Source: Rhizobium sp. AC27/96
GTDB taxonomy: Bacteria > Pseudomonadota > Alphaproteobacteria > Rhizobiales > Rhizobiaceae
Length of the DNA stretch: 64,000 nucleotides
NCBI RefSeq assembly: GCF_001692325.1
Contig: NZ_LXKN01000032.1
Coordinates: 1 to 64,000, forward strand
Direction: 5' to 3'
The notes under the pieces were generated by a model, which worked only from the letters and a program-made list of their open reading frames with translations, did not search any database and was not told where the DNA came from. Position 1 is the first letter of the stretch, and every line of letters starts with the position of its first letter. Below, piece after piece: positions 18,201 through 26,307 of the stretch. Both the position numbers and the translations under genes were made by a program.

Positions 18201-18554
18201 GCGCTCGATGACGACGCAGAAGCGGTCTGGGCCGCCTTGGCGCTTGCCAATCCGATCGCCGTCAGCGGCCGGCTGGACCATGCGTCGCTGCGCCAGCGCA
18301 ACACCTATTTCAGCAGCAGCGACGCCGCTTTCGACGATCGCTATAAGGCGTCGTCCGATTGGGGTCGCGTCAAGGCGGGCGATATTGCTGTCGATGGGGG
18401 TTGGCGGACCTACTCGAGCGGCCCAGGCCTCTATACCAAGAGCCTGATCGGCAATGTCTTCGGCTTCAAGCGGCAATTCGGCCAGCGCATCCGAAAGCCG
18501 CTCTTGCCGGCGTCCGTCGGCGCTTGCGAGGTCAAGCTCGACTTCAAGGCTTGA
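15294..18554 (+). CDS. GH94 glycoside phosphorylase, resembling beta-1,2-oligoglucan phosphorylase
   Basis: A 1086-residue soluble enzyme with an N-terminal beta-sandwich and a C-terminal (alpha/alpha)6 barrel. The barrel contains WGTRDVCQGPVEFL, IVVWPLKAL and the GH94 general-acid motif YGEGDWNDS (Asp about 791). The size and the GTRDVCQG segment recall standalone 1,2-beta-oligoglucan phosphorylases rather than the shorter cellobiose phosphorylases. Rhizobia make cyclic beta-1,2-glucan with NdvB, whose C-terminus is also GH94, so recycling of such glucans is a reasonable inference. Specificity cannot be read from sequence alone. It follows the GH2 gene on the same strand and ends at a clear terminator. 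Confidence 0.82.
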   Translation: MSSDFNRNFQTPRREELGLTTLTNSAGLSASALPNGTLFSIDFADQQGGVMINQVLGSPVYGGIGRLYLRVGGAKPETVEIVGPKAAVRFGHAEGGFSWSGETAEIKHTVSLRLHSSETAWFWQVSLENTTGATLAADLVLLQDVGLGDRGFLMNSEAYASQYIDHHIASHAAFGPVVMNRQNLQQGGKRNPWLAQGCLEGAAAFATDAIQLVVPAKDNDGVMVPDFGTNLPSLRRQHEVACPAIQSKPLSLAPDATATTTFFGLFVADHPTASSDADLARLDSLTKLQAELAKDAIAAAPAPRSLVQDAPFAVSESLGQADIDALYPKRMLEEHVDGKLISFFVPDGPHNRHIVLREKERVVARRHGAIIRSGQNMLLDDKTLAATCWMQGIFAAQLTIGNTSFHKLFSVSRDPYNLTRASGLRILVDLGDGWRLLGVPAAFEMGLSDTSWIYRLSGRTITVSAIADGNDPAMQWSVSVEGAACRFLVFGHIVLGERDYEAVANIAIDTDGKRISFRPQPSWLWDRYPNAAYHLVTSTPEAFEAFGGDELLYDDGKSRNGPFIALKSHSTKGLRFAVTGSMADAAAGEASAKRYAASVTSEEMLVPAQRFWSHVTRNARIEGDDPDVLAQAVMVPWIAHDAIVHLSVPHGLEQYTGAAWGTRDVCQGPVEFLLAYEHDEETREILSTLFSEQYRDRGDWPQWFMLEPYANIRAGEAHGDIVVWPLKALCDYIEATGDIAFLAETVPWRADDTMLLTSERATISDHVEKLLETVRSRFVPGTSLIRYGEGDWNDSLQPADPHLRDWMVSSWTVSLLYEQLVRYASILTLASRNEEAQSLQATAVAMRADFNRLLMRDGIVAGYGVFDPSHDGVELLLHPEDTRTGLHYSLIAMTQPMIGGLFTRDQRHAHMKIIRDNLLFPDGVRLMEKPATYAGGPETLFRRAESSSFFGREIGLMYVHAHLRYCEALALDDDAEAVWAALALANPIAVSGRLDHASLRQRNTYFSSSDAAFDDRYKASSDWGRVKAGDIAVDGGWRTYSSGPGLYTKSLIGNVFGFKRQFGQRIRKPLLPASVGACEVKLDFKA

Positions 18555-18570
18555 CCGCAGGAACGCAGAA

Positions 18571-18594
18571 AGGGAGCCGTTAATCCGGCTCCCT
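18571..18594. terminator. Bidirectional hairpin terminator
   Basis: Nine-base arms AGGGAGCCG/CGGCTCCCT with a 6-base loop, between the convergent GH94 and AKR genes. Confidence 0.75.
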
Positions 18595-18604
18595 CATTTC
18601 AGAA

Positions 18605-19435
18605 TTAAGCTGCCTGGTCCCAGACCGGAGCAAGGCCATCGGGGCTGACGATGCGGCCATCCGGCCGGGCAAGCGCATGGATTGCCGTCATTTCATCCTG
18701 CGTCAGTGCAAAATCGAAGATGGCGGCGTTTTCCATTGCGCGACTTTCGGACACGGTCTTCGACAGGACAACCAGATCCTGCTGCACGATCCAGCGCAGA
18801 ACGATCTGCGCAACCGATTTTCCGTGCCGGCCCGCGATCTCCTTCAGTACCGCGTCAGACAGGACCTTCCCGTCAGCCATGGCATAATAGCCCGTCACCG
18901 ACATGCCGAGATCCCTAGCCGTCCCGATAACAGCGGACTGGTCGAGATAGGGATGGAACTCGACCTGATTGGTGACGAGCGGCAGATCGCTCAACGTCAC
19001 GGCCTCGCGCATCAGCGCCCGGTTGAAATTGGAAACGCCGATGTGACGCACCTTCCCTGCCTTGGCCACCTCGTTCAGGGCGCCGATCTGTTCGGCAAGC
19101 GGCACGGCATCATTCGGCCAGTGCAGAAGCAAGAGGTCGACATAATCGGTCTTCAGCTTCGTCAGGCTTTCGTCGACCGAGGCGATGAAAGCGTCGTGGC
19201 GATAGTTCTCGACCCAGACTTTCGTGGTCAGGAACAGATCGCCACGGGCAATGCCGGAGTGCTTGATGCCACTACCGACTTCGGCCTCGTTGCCGTAGAT
19301 CTGGGCGGTGTCGATGTGGCGATAGCCGTTGCGAAGCACATGCGCCACCATGCGTTCGGTATCGGGGCCTGGCACGCGGAAGGTGCCGAAGCCGAGAGCG
19401 GGAATGGAAGCGCCATTGGCGTTGACGATTTTCAT
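18605..19435 (-). CDS. Aldo/keto reductase
   Basis: A 276-residue AKR with the full catalytic tetrad: Asp42 and Tyr47 in HIDTAQIYGNE, Lys72 in TTKVW and His105 in LLHWP. The NADPH-binding region near the C-terminus contains VLSKTVSESRAMEN; the usual Pro in the IPKS motif is replaced. The start at 19435 has an AAGGA site and gives the standard AKR N-terminus; the long upstream extension overlaps the transporter gene and is not real. It lies 28 bases downstream of the MFS gene on the same strand, so the two probably form an operon controlled by the divergent LysR gene at 20803. The substrate is unknown. Confidence 0.88.
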   Translation of the reverse strand: MKIVNANGASIPALGFGTFRVPGPDTERMVAHVLRNGYRHIDTAQIYGNEAEVGSGIKHSGIARGDLFLTTKVWVENYRHDAFIASVDESLTKLKTDYVDLLLLHWPNDAVPLAEQIGALNEVAKAGKVRHIGVSNFNRALMREAVTLSDLPLVTNQVEFHPYLDQSAVIGTARDLGMSVTGYYAMADGKVLSDAVLKEIAGRHGKSVAQIVLRWIVQQDLVVLSKTVSESRAMENAAIFDFALTQDEMTAIHALARPDGRIVSPDGLAPVWDQAA

Positions 19436-19463
19436 GGATTGTCCTTTCAATTGCAAAGTCTGA

Positions 19464-20657
19464 TCAGGCAGCGCAGGAAACGGCCTGCGTTGCGGAGGCG
19501 GAGCGGCGGTCGAGCGCGGCGCTCCAGAGAGTGAACACCAAGGCAGCGACAACCAGGATCGCACCGACCCAAGGCGTGGCACCGAGGCCAAGCGAAGATT
19601 CCACCACCAGTCCACCGACCCACGCACCTGCGGCAATGCCGAGATTGAAGGCGGCGATGTTAAGTGCAGAGGCGACATCAACAGCAGCAGGGCGAACTTC
19701 GCGGGCAAGCTGCACGACGTAGAGCTGCAGTCCAGGCACAGTTGCGAACGACAGAAAGCCAAGGGCTGCGAGCGTCGGAATGGTGAGCCAGGGCGAGACG
19801 GCCGTGAAGGTAAAGAGCGCCAGTACAATCGCCTGAGCGACAAAAAGCCATGTCAGCGTGCGCACCGGATTGCCGTTGGCAAGGCGACCACCGACGACAT
19901 TGCCGATAGCGATGGCGATGCCATAGAGCATCAGGATGAGGCTGACGGCAGAAGCGTCAAAGCCGGTCACTTCCTGCAGGATGGAAGCCAGGAATGTGAA
20001 GGTGACGAAGGTACCGCCGTAGCCAAGCGCGGTCATGGCGAAGACGATGAGCAACCGGCCGCTTGCAAGTACGCGGACCTGTTCGCCGATGGTGGCCGGC
20101 GGTGCCTTCTTCAGGTTCGACGGCAGCAGCAACCCAATGCCGGCAAAGGCGATGACACCGAGAGCTGCGACGGCGGCAAAGGTAGCGCGCCAACCAAAGG
20201 TCTGGCCAATGAAGGTGCCAAGCGGAACACCGGTGACGATCGCAACCGTCAGACCCATGAACATCATGGCGATTGCCGAGGCACGGCGGTTTTCCGGCAC
20301 GAGATCGGCAGCGATGGTCGAGCCGACGGAGAAGAAGACACCATGAGCAAAGGCCGAGAGCACGCGGGCGACCAGAAGCGGCGCATAGGACGGGCTCAAG
20401 GCGGCCATGCTGTTGCCGATGATGAACAGCGCCATCAGGCCGAGCAGCAGCGGCTTGCGCTGGATGCGACCGGTGAGCGCGGTGAGGATCGGTGCGCCGA
20501 AGGTGACGCCGAGCGCATAGACGCTGACGATGAGGCCGGCGAGCGGCAGGTTGATATGGAGGTCGTTTGCCACTGTGGGCAGCAGACCGACGATGACGAA
20601 TTCGGTTGTACCGATCGCATAGGCCGCGATCGTCAACGCAAAGAGAGCGAGAGGCAT
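19464..20657 (-). CDS. MFS transporter (DHA1 drug:H+ antiporter-like, AraJ/YdhP type)
   Basis: A 397-residue membrane protein with twelve predicted helices. The opening ALTIAAYAIGTTEFVIVGLLP is typical of AraJ/YdhP-like DHA1 exporters, and the loop after helix 2 carries the expected basic segment (GRIQRKPLLLG). The start at 20657 places the first helix at the N-terminus. It is the first gene of a two-gene unit with an AKR and is divergent from a LysR regulator 145 bases away. Efflux of a toxic aldehyde or drug-like compound is a plausible inference. Confidence 0.87.
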   Translation of the reverse strand: MPLALFALTIAAYAIGTTEFVIVGLLPTVANDLHINLPLAGLIVSVYALGVTFGAPILTALTGRIQRKPLLLGLMALFIIGNSMAALSPSYAPLLVARVLSAFAHGVFFSVGSTIAADLVPENRRASAIAMMFMGLTVAIVTGVPLGTFIGQTFGWRATFAAVAALGVIAFAGIGLLLPSNLKKAPPATIGEQVRVLASGRLLIVFAMTALGYGGTFVTFTFLASILQEVTGFDASAVSLILMLYGIAIAIGNVVGGRLANGNPVRTLTWLFVAQAIVLALFTFTAVSPWLTIPTLAALGFLSFATVPGLQLYVVQLAREVRPAAVDVASALNIAAFNLGIAAGAWVGGLVVESSLGLGATPWVGAILVVAALVFTLWSAALDRRSASATQAVSCAA

Positions 20658-20802
20658 GGGATCACCCAATCGAAAAGGCACCCGGTAAATTCCGGCTGCA
20701 CTGGTTCTTGTTCGGATGGGAATATGGGGCCAAGACATTCAATCGATAATCGCCTATATAAACCGAACACTTGTGAATTGAATTCAAAGCCAGGAGGAAG
20801 AC

Positions 20803-21699
20803 GTGGACAATCGTGCCGGCGAGATGGACGTCTTCGTTCAGGTGGCGACGCTTCGCAGCTTCTCGGCGGCCGGGCGGAAACTGCGTCTGTCTCCGTCCGC
20901 CGTCAGCAAGCTCGTCAGCCGGCTGGAGCAGCGGCTGGACACCCGTCTTGTCGTGCGCACGACGCGTTCACTGCAATTGACGCCGGAAGGAGAGATTTAC
21001 CTCGAAAAGGCGCAGGCGATCCTCGCCGCTATTCAGGAAGCAGAGCGGATCGTGGCGGCGGGCGGAGCGGCCGCCCCACGCGGGCTGTTGCGCGTCAGCT
21101 CCTCAGTCGCCTTCGGGGTGAGCTGCATCGTGCCGCTGATCCCCGATTTTCTGGCGCGCTACCCGGAGATCGAGCTCGACCTCTCACTCACCGACAGCAT
21201 CATCGACATTGTCGGCGAGCGCGCTGACGTCGCCATTCGCTCAGGCGTATTGCGCGACAGCTCGCTAAAGGCCCGCAAGCTGCTGGAAAGCCGCCGCGTC
21301 GTCATCGCATCGCCCTCCTATATCGAAAGGCGCGGCCTTCCGAAGACACCCGAGGATCTGGCGCACCATAATTGCCTGACCTTCAATTTTCGTCCAACCG
21401 CCGAAGCCTGGCCTTTTCGCGATCCGGCGACGGGCGCGCAATTCGTCATAACCGTCGAGGGTAATCTCCAGGCCAATAATGGCCCGACGGTGCGCAGCCT
21501 CTGCCTGGAAGGCGTGGGGCTTGCCCGTATCGGGCAATTTCACGTGCAGCCGGATCTCGATGCAGGGCGGCTGGTGGCCGTGCTGGAGGACTTCAATCCG
21601 GAGGATATCGAAAACGTCCATGCCGTCTACGCGGGCCACGAACATCTGGCGGCCCGTATCCGCGCGTTTATCGACTTTCTGGTTAACCGAATCGGATAA
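20803..21699 (+). CDS. LysR family transcriptional regulator
   Basis: A 298-residue LTTR. The HTH (residues about 8-65) includes FVQVATLRSFSAAGRKLRLS and SAVSKLVSRLEQRL. The effector domain follows the usual two-lobed pattern. I used the GTG at 20803 because AGGAGGA lies seven bases upstream; an ATG at 20824 would truncate helix 1. It is divergent from the MFS-AKR unit and is the obvious candidate regulator; a TTGAATTCAA palindrome lies at 20778-20787. Confidence 0.88.
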   Translation: MDNRAGEMDVFVQVATLRSFSAAGRKLRLSPSAVSKLVSRLEQRLDTRLVVRTTRSLQLTPEGEIYLEKAQAILAAIQEAERIVAAGGAAAPRGLLRVSSSVAFGVSCIVPLIPDFLARYPEIELDLSLTDSIIDIVGERADVAIRSGVLRDSSLKARKLLESRRVVIASPSYIERRGLPKTPEDLAHHNCLTFNFRPTAEAWPFRDPATGAQFVITVEGNLQANNGPTVRSLCLEGVGLARIGQFHVQPDLDAGRLVAVLEDFNPEDIENVHAVYAGHEHLAARIRAFIDFLVNRIG

Positions 21700-21735
21700 A
21701 CTCAAATCGGATATCCCCAGGCCGGACAGCAGTAT

Positions 21736-22392
21736 TTGGAAACGGAACTCTATCTCCCGATCAAGACATTTCTCGAAACTGCCGGCTATGCCGTGAAGGG
21801 CGAGATCGGCGGCTGCGATCTCCTCGGGCTCAATGACGGCGAGCCTCCCGTTGTCGTCATCTGCGAGCTGAAGCTCTCTTTCAATCTCGAACTGGTCCTA
21901 CAGGCCGTCGATCGCGCTGCCGCCAGCGATGAGGTATGGATTGCCGCCCGGGTCTCGGCGAAGGGCAAGGGCCGGGAAAGCGACCGGCGCTTCCGCGACC
22001 TCTGCCGTCGGCTGGGTTTCGGCATGCTCGCCGTATCTGATAATGGCAGCGTCGACATCGTCGTCAGCCCGATCGCGCCGATGCCGCGCAAGAATGCACG
22101 TCGCAGATCACGCCTTGTTGAAGAACATCGCCGGCGAAAGGGTGATCCCGCTCTTGGCGGCAGCACGCGCAAACCGATCATGACCGCCTATCGCCAGCAG
22201 GCCCTCGTCTGTGCCGCTGCGCTCGAAAATGGCGTGCAGCGACCCAAGGACATGCGCGCGTCAGCGCCAAAGGCGCCGCAAATTCTGAGAGATAACGTCT
22301 ATGGCTGGTTCGAGCGCGTCGATCGCGGCATTTACGCGCTGACGGAACTCGGAGCGGAGGCCCTCAAGCGCTGGCCGGTACAGCAACCTTAA
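21736..22392 (+). CDS. DUF2161 domain-containing protein (PD-(D/E)XK phosphodiesterase-like)
   Basis: A 218-residue protein. The N-terminal part shows a restriction-endonuclease-like core: GCDLLGLNDGEPPVVVICELK resembles the D...ExK catalytic pattern. A basic linker (KNARRRSR) separates it from a C-terminal segment (about 145-215) that looks like a small winged helix, ending VYGWFERVDRGIYALTELG. The likely start is TTG at 21736, giving METELYLPIK, which matches how this family begins; no ATG is available nearby. It starts 36 bases after the LysR stop and may be transcribed with it. The target nucleic acid is unknown. Confidence 0.75.
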   Translation: METELYLPIKTFLETAGYAVKGEIGGCDLLGLNDGEPPVVVICELKLSFNLELVLQAVDRAAASDEVWIAARVSAKGKGRESDRRFRDLCRRLGFGMLAVSDNGSVDIVVSPIAPMPRKNARRRSRLVEEHRRRKGDPALGGSTRKPIMTAYRQQALVCAAALENGVQRPKDMRASAPKAPQILRDNVYGWFERVDRGIYALTELGAEALKRWPVQQP

Positions 22393-22653
22393 ATAAGGAA
22401 AAATTCGGGCTAAAAAACATTAAATTCATGTAATATCTTAAAATTTCGCAATATAAACATGATCAATATTTAATTTGTAAAAATCAATTGGCGGATCATA
22501 TTAACTACCAGCGCCAGTTCATTTTTATACTTTGCTTCCCGTAGTAAAGACGGGAACAAGGCTCCCGGAACGAATTGACGCAGACCGTTCGACGCCTGTC
22601 CCTGAGATGGACAAGACGCCAATTTTCCAACGATCTCGCAAGGGACTTTTGCT

Positions 22654-24153
22654 ATGTCATCTCTTCTCCGCAAGCACCGCACTGCCGCCATTGTTGGTGC
22701 CGCCATCATCGTTGGCGCGGGCGCATTGCCTTTTGCTTTCACCTCCGCAACCGTCGCCTCGGCAGCTGAACCCGCCGGCATCATCGCACCCGGCGGCTCC
22801 TTCGCCCCGATCGTCGATGCGGACAAGCCCGCCGTCGTCACCGTTACCACCACGATGAAGGCGACCGATACGAGCGCCGACAGCAGCAACTCGCCGATGG
22901 ACGAGCAATTCCGCCAGTTCTTCGAGAACCAGGGCATTCCCTTCCCGAAGCAGGCACCGCGCCAGCAGCAGAGCCAGCGCGCCATGGCGCTCGGCTCGGG
23001 TTTCATCATCAGCCCTGATGGCATCATCGTCACCAACAACCACGTGATCCAGAACGCCATCGACATCAAGGTGACGCTCGACGACGGCACCGAACTGCCC
23101 GCCAAGCTGCTGGGCGCCGACGCCAAATCGGACCTTGCCGTCCTGAAGATCCAGGCACCGAAGCCGCTGGCAACTATTGCCTGGGGCGATTCCGACAGGC
23201 TGAAGCTCGGCGACCAGATCCTGGCGATCGGCAACCCCTTCGGCATCGGCACGACGGTGACCGCCGGCATCGTCTCGGCCCGCGGCCGCGACCTGCATAG
23301 CGGCCCCTATGACGATTTCATCCAGATCGATGCTCCAATCAACCACGGCAACTCAGGCGGCCCGCTGGTTGACCGGGAAGGCAATGTGGTCGGCATCAAC
23401 ACTGCCATCTACTCGCCCAACGGCGGCAGCGTCGGCGTCGGCTTTGCCATCCCCTCTGACGAGGCCAAGACGATCGTTGCCAAGCTGGAAAAGAGCGGTT
23501 CGATCGACCACGGCTACCTCGGCGTGGCCATTCAGCCGGTAACCTCGGATGTCGCCAATGCCATGGGTCTGTCGCAGACGCAGGGTGCGCTCGTTGCTAG
23601 CGTCAATGACGACACACCGGCAGCCCGCGCCGGCATCAAGAGCGGCGATATCGTCACTGCTGTCGGCAACGAGGCGGTCAAGACGCCGAAGGATCTCTCG
23701 CGGCTTGTCGCCGATCTATCCCCGGGCGACCATCGCTCCGTCACCCTGTGGCGCAATGGCAAGAGCTTGGACGTCAACGTCACCATCGGCGGCAATGACG
23801 ACAGCAAGCAGGCTGCAAACGATAGTGGCGACGGCAAGGTGCAGCCTTCCAACCAGCCGAGCATCGGTGTCGGCCTTGCCAACCTCACCCCAGACGTGCG
23901 TCAGCAGCTGAACCTGCCGCGCAGTGTCGAGGGTGCCGTCGTTGCCAACGTCAACCCGGACAAGCCGGCGGCTGCCGCCGGCATCCAGACCGGCGACATC
24001 ATCGTCTCGGTCAACGACCAGCCGGTCCGCAACGCCCACGAGGTGCAGACCGCCGTCGCGCAGGCAAACAAGGATGGCCGCAAATCCGTCCTGCTCCTGA
24101 TCGAACGCGATGGCGCCAAGACGTTCGTAGCCGTACCCTTCTCGGCTGCCTAA
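22654..24153 (+). CDS. degP: Do-family serine endopeptidase (DegP/HtrA)
   Basis: A 499-residue periplasmic protease and chaperone. The N-terminus has a hydrophobic signal segment ending near ASAAEP. The trypsin-like domain has His130 (NNHVIQ), Asp160 (SDLAVLK) and Ser234 (GNSGGPL). Two PDZ domains follow (about 290-385 and 400-495), separated by a polar linker. This is the DegP/DegQ layout found in several copies in rhizobial genomes; the copy cannot be named exactly. It is monocistronic with a strong terminator. The 260-base upstream region is AT-rich at first and contains GGAAC motifs, but I could not assign a clean extracytoplasmic-sigma promoter. Confidence 0.93.
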   Translation: MSSLLRKHRTAAIVGAAIIVGAGALPFAFTSATVASAAEPAGIIAPGGSFAPIVDADKPAVVTVTTTMKATDTSADSSNSPMDEQFRQFFENQGIPFPKQAPRQQQSQRAMALGSGFIISPDGIIVTNNHVIQNAIDIKVTLDDGTELPAKLLGADAKSDLAVLKIQAPKPLATIAWGDSDRLKLGDQILAIGNPFGIGTTVTAGIVSARGRDLHSGPYDDFIQIDAPINHGNSGGPLVDREGNVVGINTAIYSPNGGSVGVGFAIPSDEAKTIVAKLEKSGSIDHGYLGVAIQPVTSDVANAMGLSQTQGALVASVNDDTPAARAGIKSGDIVTAVGNEAVKTPKDLSRLVADLSPGDHRSVTLWRNGKSLDVNVTIGGNDDSKQAANDSGDGKVQPSNQPSIGVGLANLTPDVRQQLNLPRSVEGAVVANVNPDKPAAAAGIQTGDIIVSVNDQPVRNAHEVQTAVAQANKDGRKSVLLLIERDGAKTFVAVPFSAA

Positions 24154-24173
24154 GGCCTGAAAAAGACCAAACA

Positions 24174-24209
24174 AGCCGGCCCGTCTCTCATTCCGGAGGC
24201 GGGCCGGCT
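24174..24209. terminator. Bidirectional hairpin terminator
   Basis: Ten-base arms AGCCGGCCCG/CGGGCCGGCT with a 16-base loop, between the convergent DegP and NAD-kinase-like genes. Confidence 0.75.
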
Positions 24210-24213
24210 GCTT

Positions 24214-25167
24214 TCATGTCACCAGCAGCCCTTGCCGTTCGGCAAGACCGATGGTTGCCAGCGTTCCGGCGTTGAAGGGGAGAAAATCGGCCTCGATGCC
24301 ATCGCTGAAGATGACGCCGTGCTCGGCCATTTCCGAAACGACGGCCATCGGCGTCTCGGCCGCGATCTGCCCCGACACCAGCGAAACACCGGTCGTCCGG
24401 CTCGGAAAAGGCTCCCGCACGAAATAATGCAGGAACTCGGCATCCCAGGGAAATGTCGCATCGGCAAGCCCGGCCGGCACCTCCATGCCGAAACTGGCAG
24501 CCGCTCCCGTCCAGCCCGCATAGAGGCTCTTCAGCCATCCGGTCGACCCCATGCCTGTGGAAACGATGATCCCACTCGACGATTGCTTTTCGTGCACCTC
24601 GCCGATCCGGAGATCATAGCGGGCGGAGACATGGCTTCGCGGGCCGATGAAGAGGTCGTTGACCGCATAAAGCACCTCACCGGTATTCAATGACGCCTTC
24701 GCCATGCTGACGCGCTTGAGTGTTCTGCGCTGCGCCAGAGCCTCCGGCATCACCTTGCGAACGTCGCCCACACGGAACGGCAGCAGCACGCCATCCCAGC
24801 GCTTTGGATCGGGATTGACGCCGAGCACATGCTGCCCATCGAGATACTTGAGTGTATTGGCGACAAGGCCATCCTGCCCCAGCACGACGACGATATCATC
24901 GACACCGAAGATGAAATTGCCGAGATAGCGCCGGTTGAGCGTCTGCACCCGCGCGACTGCGCGAAGGCTGGCTTCGACCTCCTGCACGGCCGCCCGGTAG
25001 TGCTGCTGTTCCGCCAGATAATCACCGAAGTCCGCGCCGAGATGCTCGACATAGAACTGCGCCTGCTGGACGGTGTTGAACCGTACGATCAACTCGTCCA
25101 GACGCGTGTCACGCACGATCAGGACGATCTTTCTGTCGTCAGCCCGTCTATCCTCTGCGGCCGGCAT
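24214..25167 (-). CDS. NAD-kinase-like protein (ATP-NAD/diacylglycerol kinase fold), GQDG variant
   Basis: A 317-residue protein with NAD kinase features: the nucleotide loop VVVLGQDGLVANT (GQDG at 97-100, in place of the usual GGDG), a VNDLF motif, and the glycine-rich STGMGSTGW that corresponds to TPTGSTAY. The catalytic Asp of GQDG is retained. The N-terminal 85 residues, rich in helices, are not part of the standard enzyme. It may phosphorylate NAD(H) or a related nucleoside or lipid; sequence alone does not decide. The start overlaps the SPFH stop region (GTG 25170 or ATG 25167), indicating translational coupling. The pair is divergent from a NrtR-type regulator, which supports a link to NAD metabolism. 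Confidence 0.72.
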   Translation of the reverse strand: MPAAEDRRADDRKIVLIVRDTRLDELIVRFNTVQQAQFYVEHLGADFGDYLAEQQHYRAAVQEVEASLRAVARVQTLNRRYLGNFIFGVDDIVVVLGQDGLVANTLKYLDGQHVLGVNPDPKRWDGVLLPFRVGDVRKVMPEALAQRRTLKRVSMAKASLNTGEVLYAVNDLFIGPRSHVSARYDLRIGEVHEKQSSSGIIVSTGMGSTGWLKSLYAGWTGAAASFGMEVPAGLADATFPWDAEFLHYFVREPFPSRTTGVSLVSGQIAAETPMAVVSEMAEHGVIFSDGIEADFLPFNAGTLATIGLAERQGLLVT

Positions 25168-25170
25168 CAC

Positions 25171-26190
25171 TTAACCCCTTGGCTGCGGCTGCATGATTTC
25201 ACGCAGGAGATCAGGCGTGACATTGAGCTGGCCGATCTTGGTGGCATTGTCGGCAAGATCGCGGAAGGCGAGTGCCATCAACTGGCCGGGATCCATGCCG
25301 ACCGATGCCAGCGCCTGCAGCACTTTCGGATCGGCATCGCCGAACGACTTCATCATCGCGGCCAGACCGTAGGCCTTTGCATCGGCCTCTTCACGCGCAT
25401 TGGCCGAGGCAAGCGCAACGAACGACTTGTTCTGCTCTTCGAGAGCGATCCTGCCGGTCATCTCTTCGGCCCGGATCTGCAACTGCCGCTCCTGAACCGA
25501 GCGTTCCGCATCCATCTGCGCCTCGCGCACCTGGCGCTTCTTGTTCTCGACGGCAATTTCAGTGGCGAGCTCGTTTTCCTTGATGGTGCGTTCATGCTCG
25601 ACGGCCGCGTTGCGGCGCGCATAGATAGCCTCGTCGGCGCTGCGCAACAGCGCCTCGCGGGCACTTGCCTCCAGAGCCTTGGCGGTCTCCGGCTTCGGCT
25701 TCACAGCCAGGATCGACAGGCTCAGGAGTTCCAGACCCAGCGCCTGCAGCGCCGGATGATCATGCAGCGTATTTGCAACGCGACCGACCAGCAATTCGCC
25801 GGCGGCCAGCACCTCCTTCAGCGACAAGGCCTGTACCTCGGCTCGCATCGCCACCTGAACCTGGTCGATCAATCGCTGCGACAGCTTCTGCGGATCTTCC
25901 GAACCGTAGACACCCTTGGCGTTGAGCGAGAAATCCAGCAGTTCTCCGGTCCGCTTCGGATCGGCGATGCGATAGGTGATCTGGCCCTGGACAGTCACTT
26001 CCTGAAAGTCCGACGTCACTTCTGGAAAAATGAACGGTTCGTTGACGCTCGCGGTCGGCACCACGACCAGCGAGGTCGACGGCGCGAAGTACCAGAAGGA
26101 GAGCCCGGCGCCCTCACGCTGGGGCCGACCATTGCGATACTGGATCACATACTGGGTCGGCTGCGCCTTGATGAAACGAAATCCGAACAT
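25171..26190 (-). CDS. SPFH/Band 7 domain protein
   Basis: A 339-residue SPFH-domain protein. The N-terminal half (about 5-180) has the Band 7 pattern, including EVTVQGQITYRIADP and the helix LIDQVQVAMRAEVQALSL. A charged coiled coil (about 185-265, rich in E, A, R and Q) follows, then a helical C-terminus. There is no transmembrane helix at the N-terminus, unlike flotillins, so membrane contact may be peripheral or through partners. The start at 26190 has a strong AGGAGG site. It is the first gene of a coupled pair with the NAD-kinase-like gene. SPFH proteins form ring or cage assemblies at membranes; I infer it scaffolds the kinase-like partner. Confidence 0.83.
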   Translation of the reverse strand: MFGFRFIKAQPTQYVIQYRNGRPQREGAGLSFWYFAPSTSLVVVPTASVNEPFIFPEVTSDFQEVTVQGQITYRIADPKRTGELLDFSLNAKGVYGSEDPQKLSQRLIDQVQVAMRAEVQALSLKEVLAAGELLVGRVANTLHDHPALQALGLELLSLSILAVKPKPETAKALEASAREALLRSADEAIYARRNAAVEHERTIKENELATEIAVENKKRQVREAQMDAERSVQERQLQIRAEEMTGRIALEEQNKSFVALASANAREEADAKAYGLAAMMKSFGDADPKVLQALASVGMDPGQLMALAFRDLADNATKIGQLNVTPDLLREIMQPQPRG

Positions 26191-26249
26191 GAGTGCCTCC
26201 TGAGCGAACAAGACGGCCTTGCAAGCCGCCACGGCGCAAAGAAACACCA

Positions 26250-26294
26250 CTTAGTGATTAATGTCAACTAAGTTAGTTGAAACTTTACACTAAG
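26250..26294. promoter_or_regulatory. Nested palindrome, probable NrtR operator
   Basis: The inner palindrome is TCAACTAA-G-TTAGTTGA (26264-26280). An outer pair, CTTAGTG (26250-26256) and CACTAAG (26288-26294), shares the same centre at 26272. The whole 45-base structure lies between the divergent SPFH and NrtR-type genes, where an operator would control both. Confidence 0.65.
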
Positions 26295-26307
26295 CGGATG
26301 GCGCGCT

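Noticed and set aside
22553..22589. Possible EcfG/RpoE-type promoter (GGAAC and CGTT) before degP
   Set aside because: The spacing between GGAAC (22567) and CGTT (22586) is 14 bases and the alternative is 28; neither fits the 16 to 17 bases expected.
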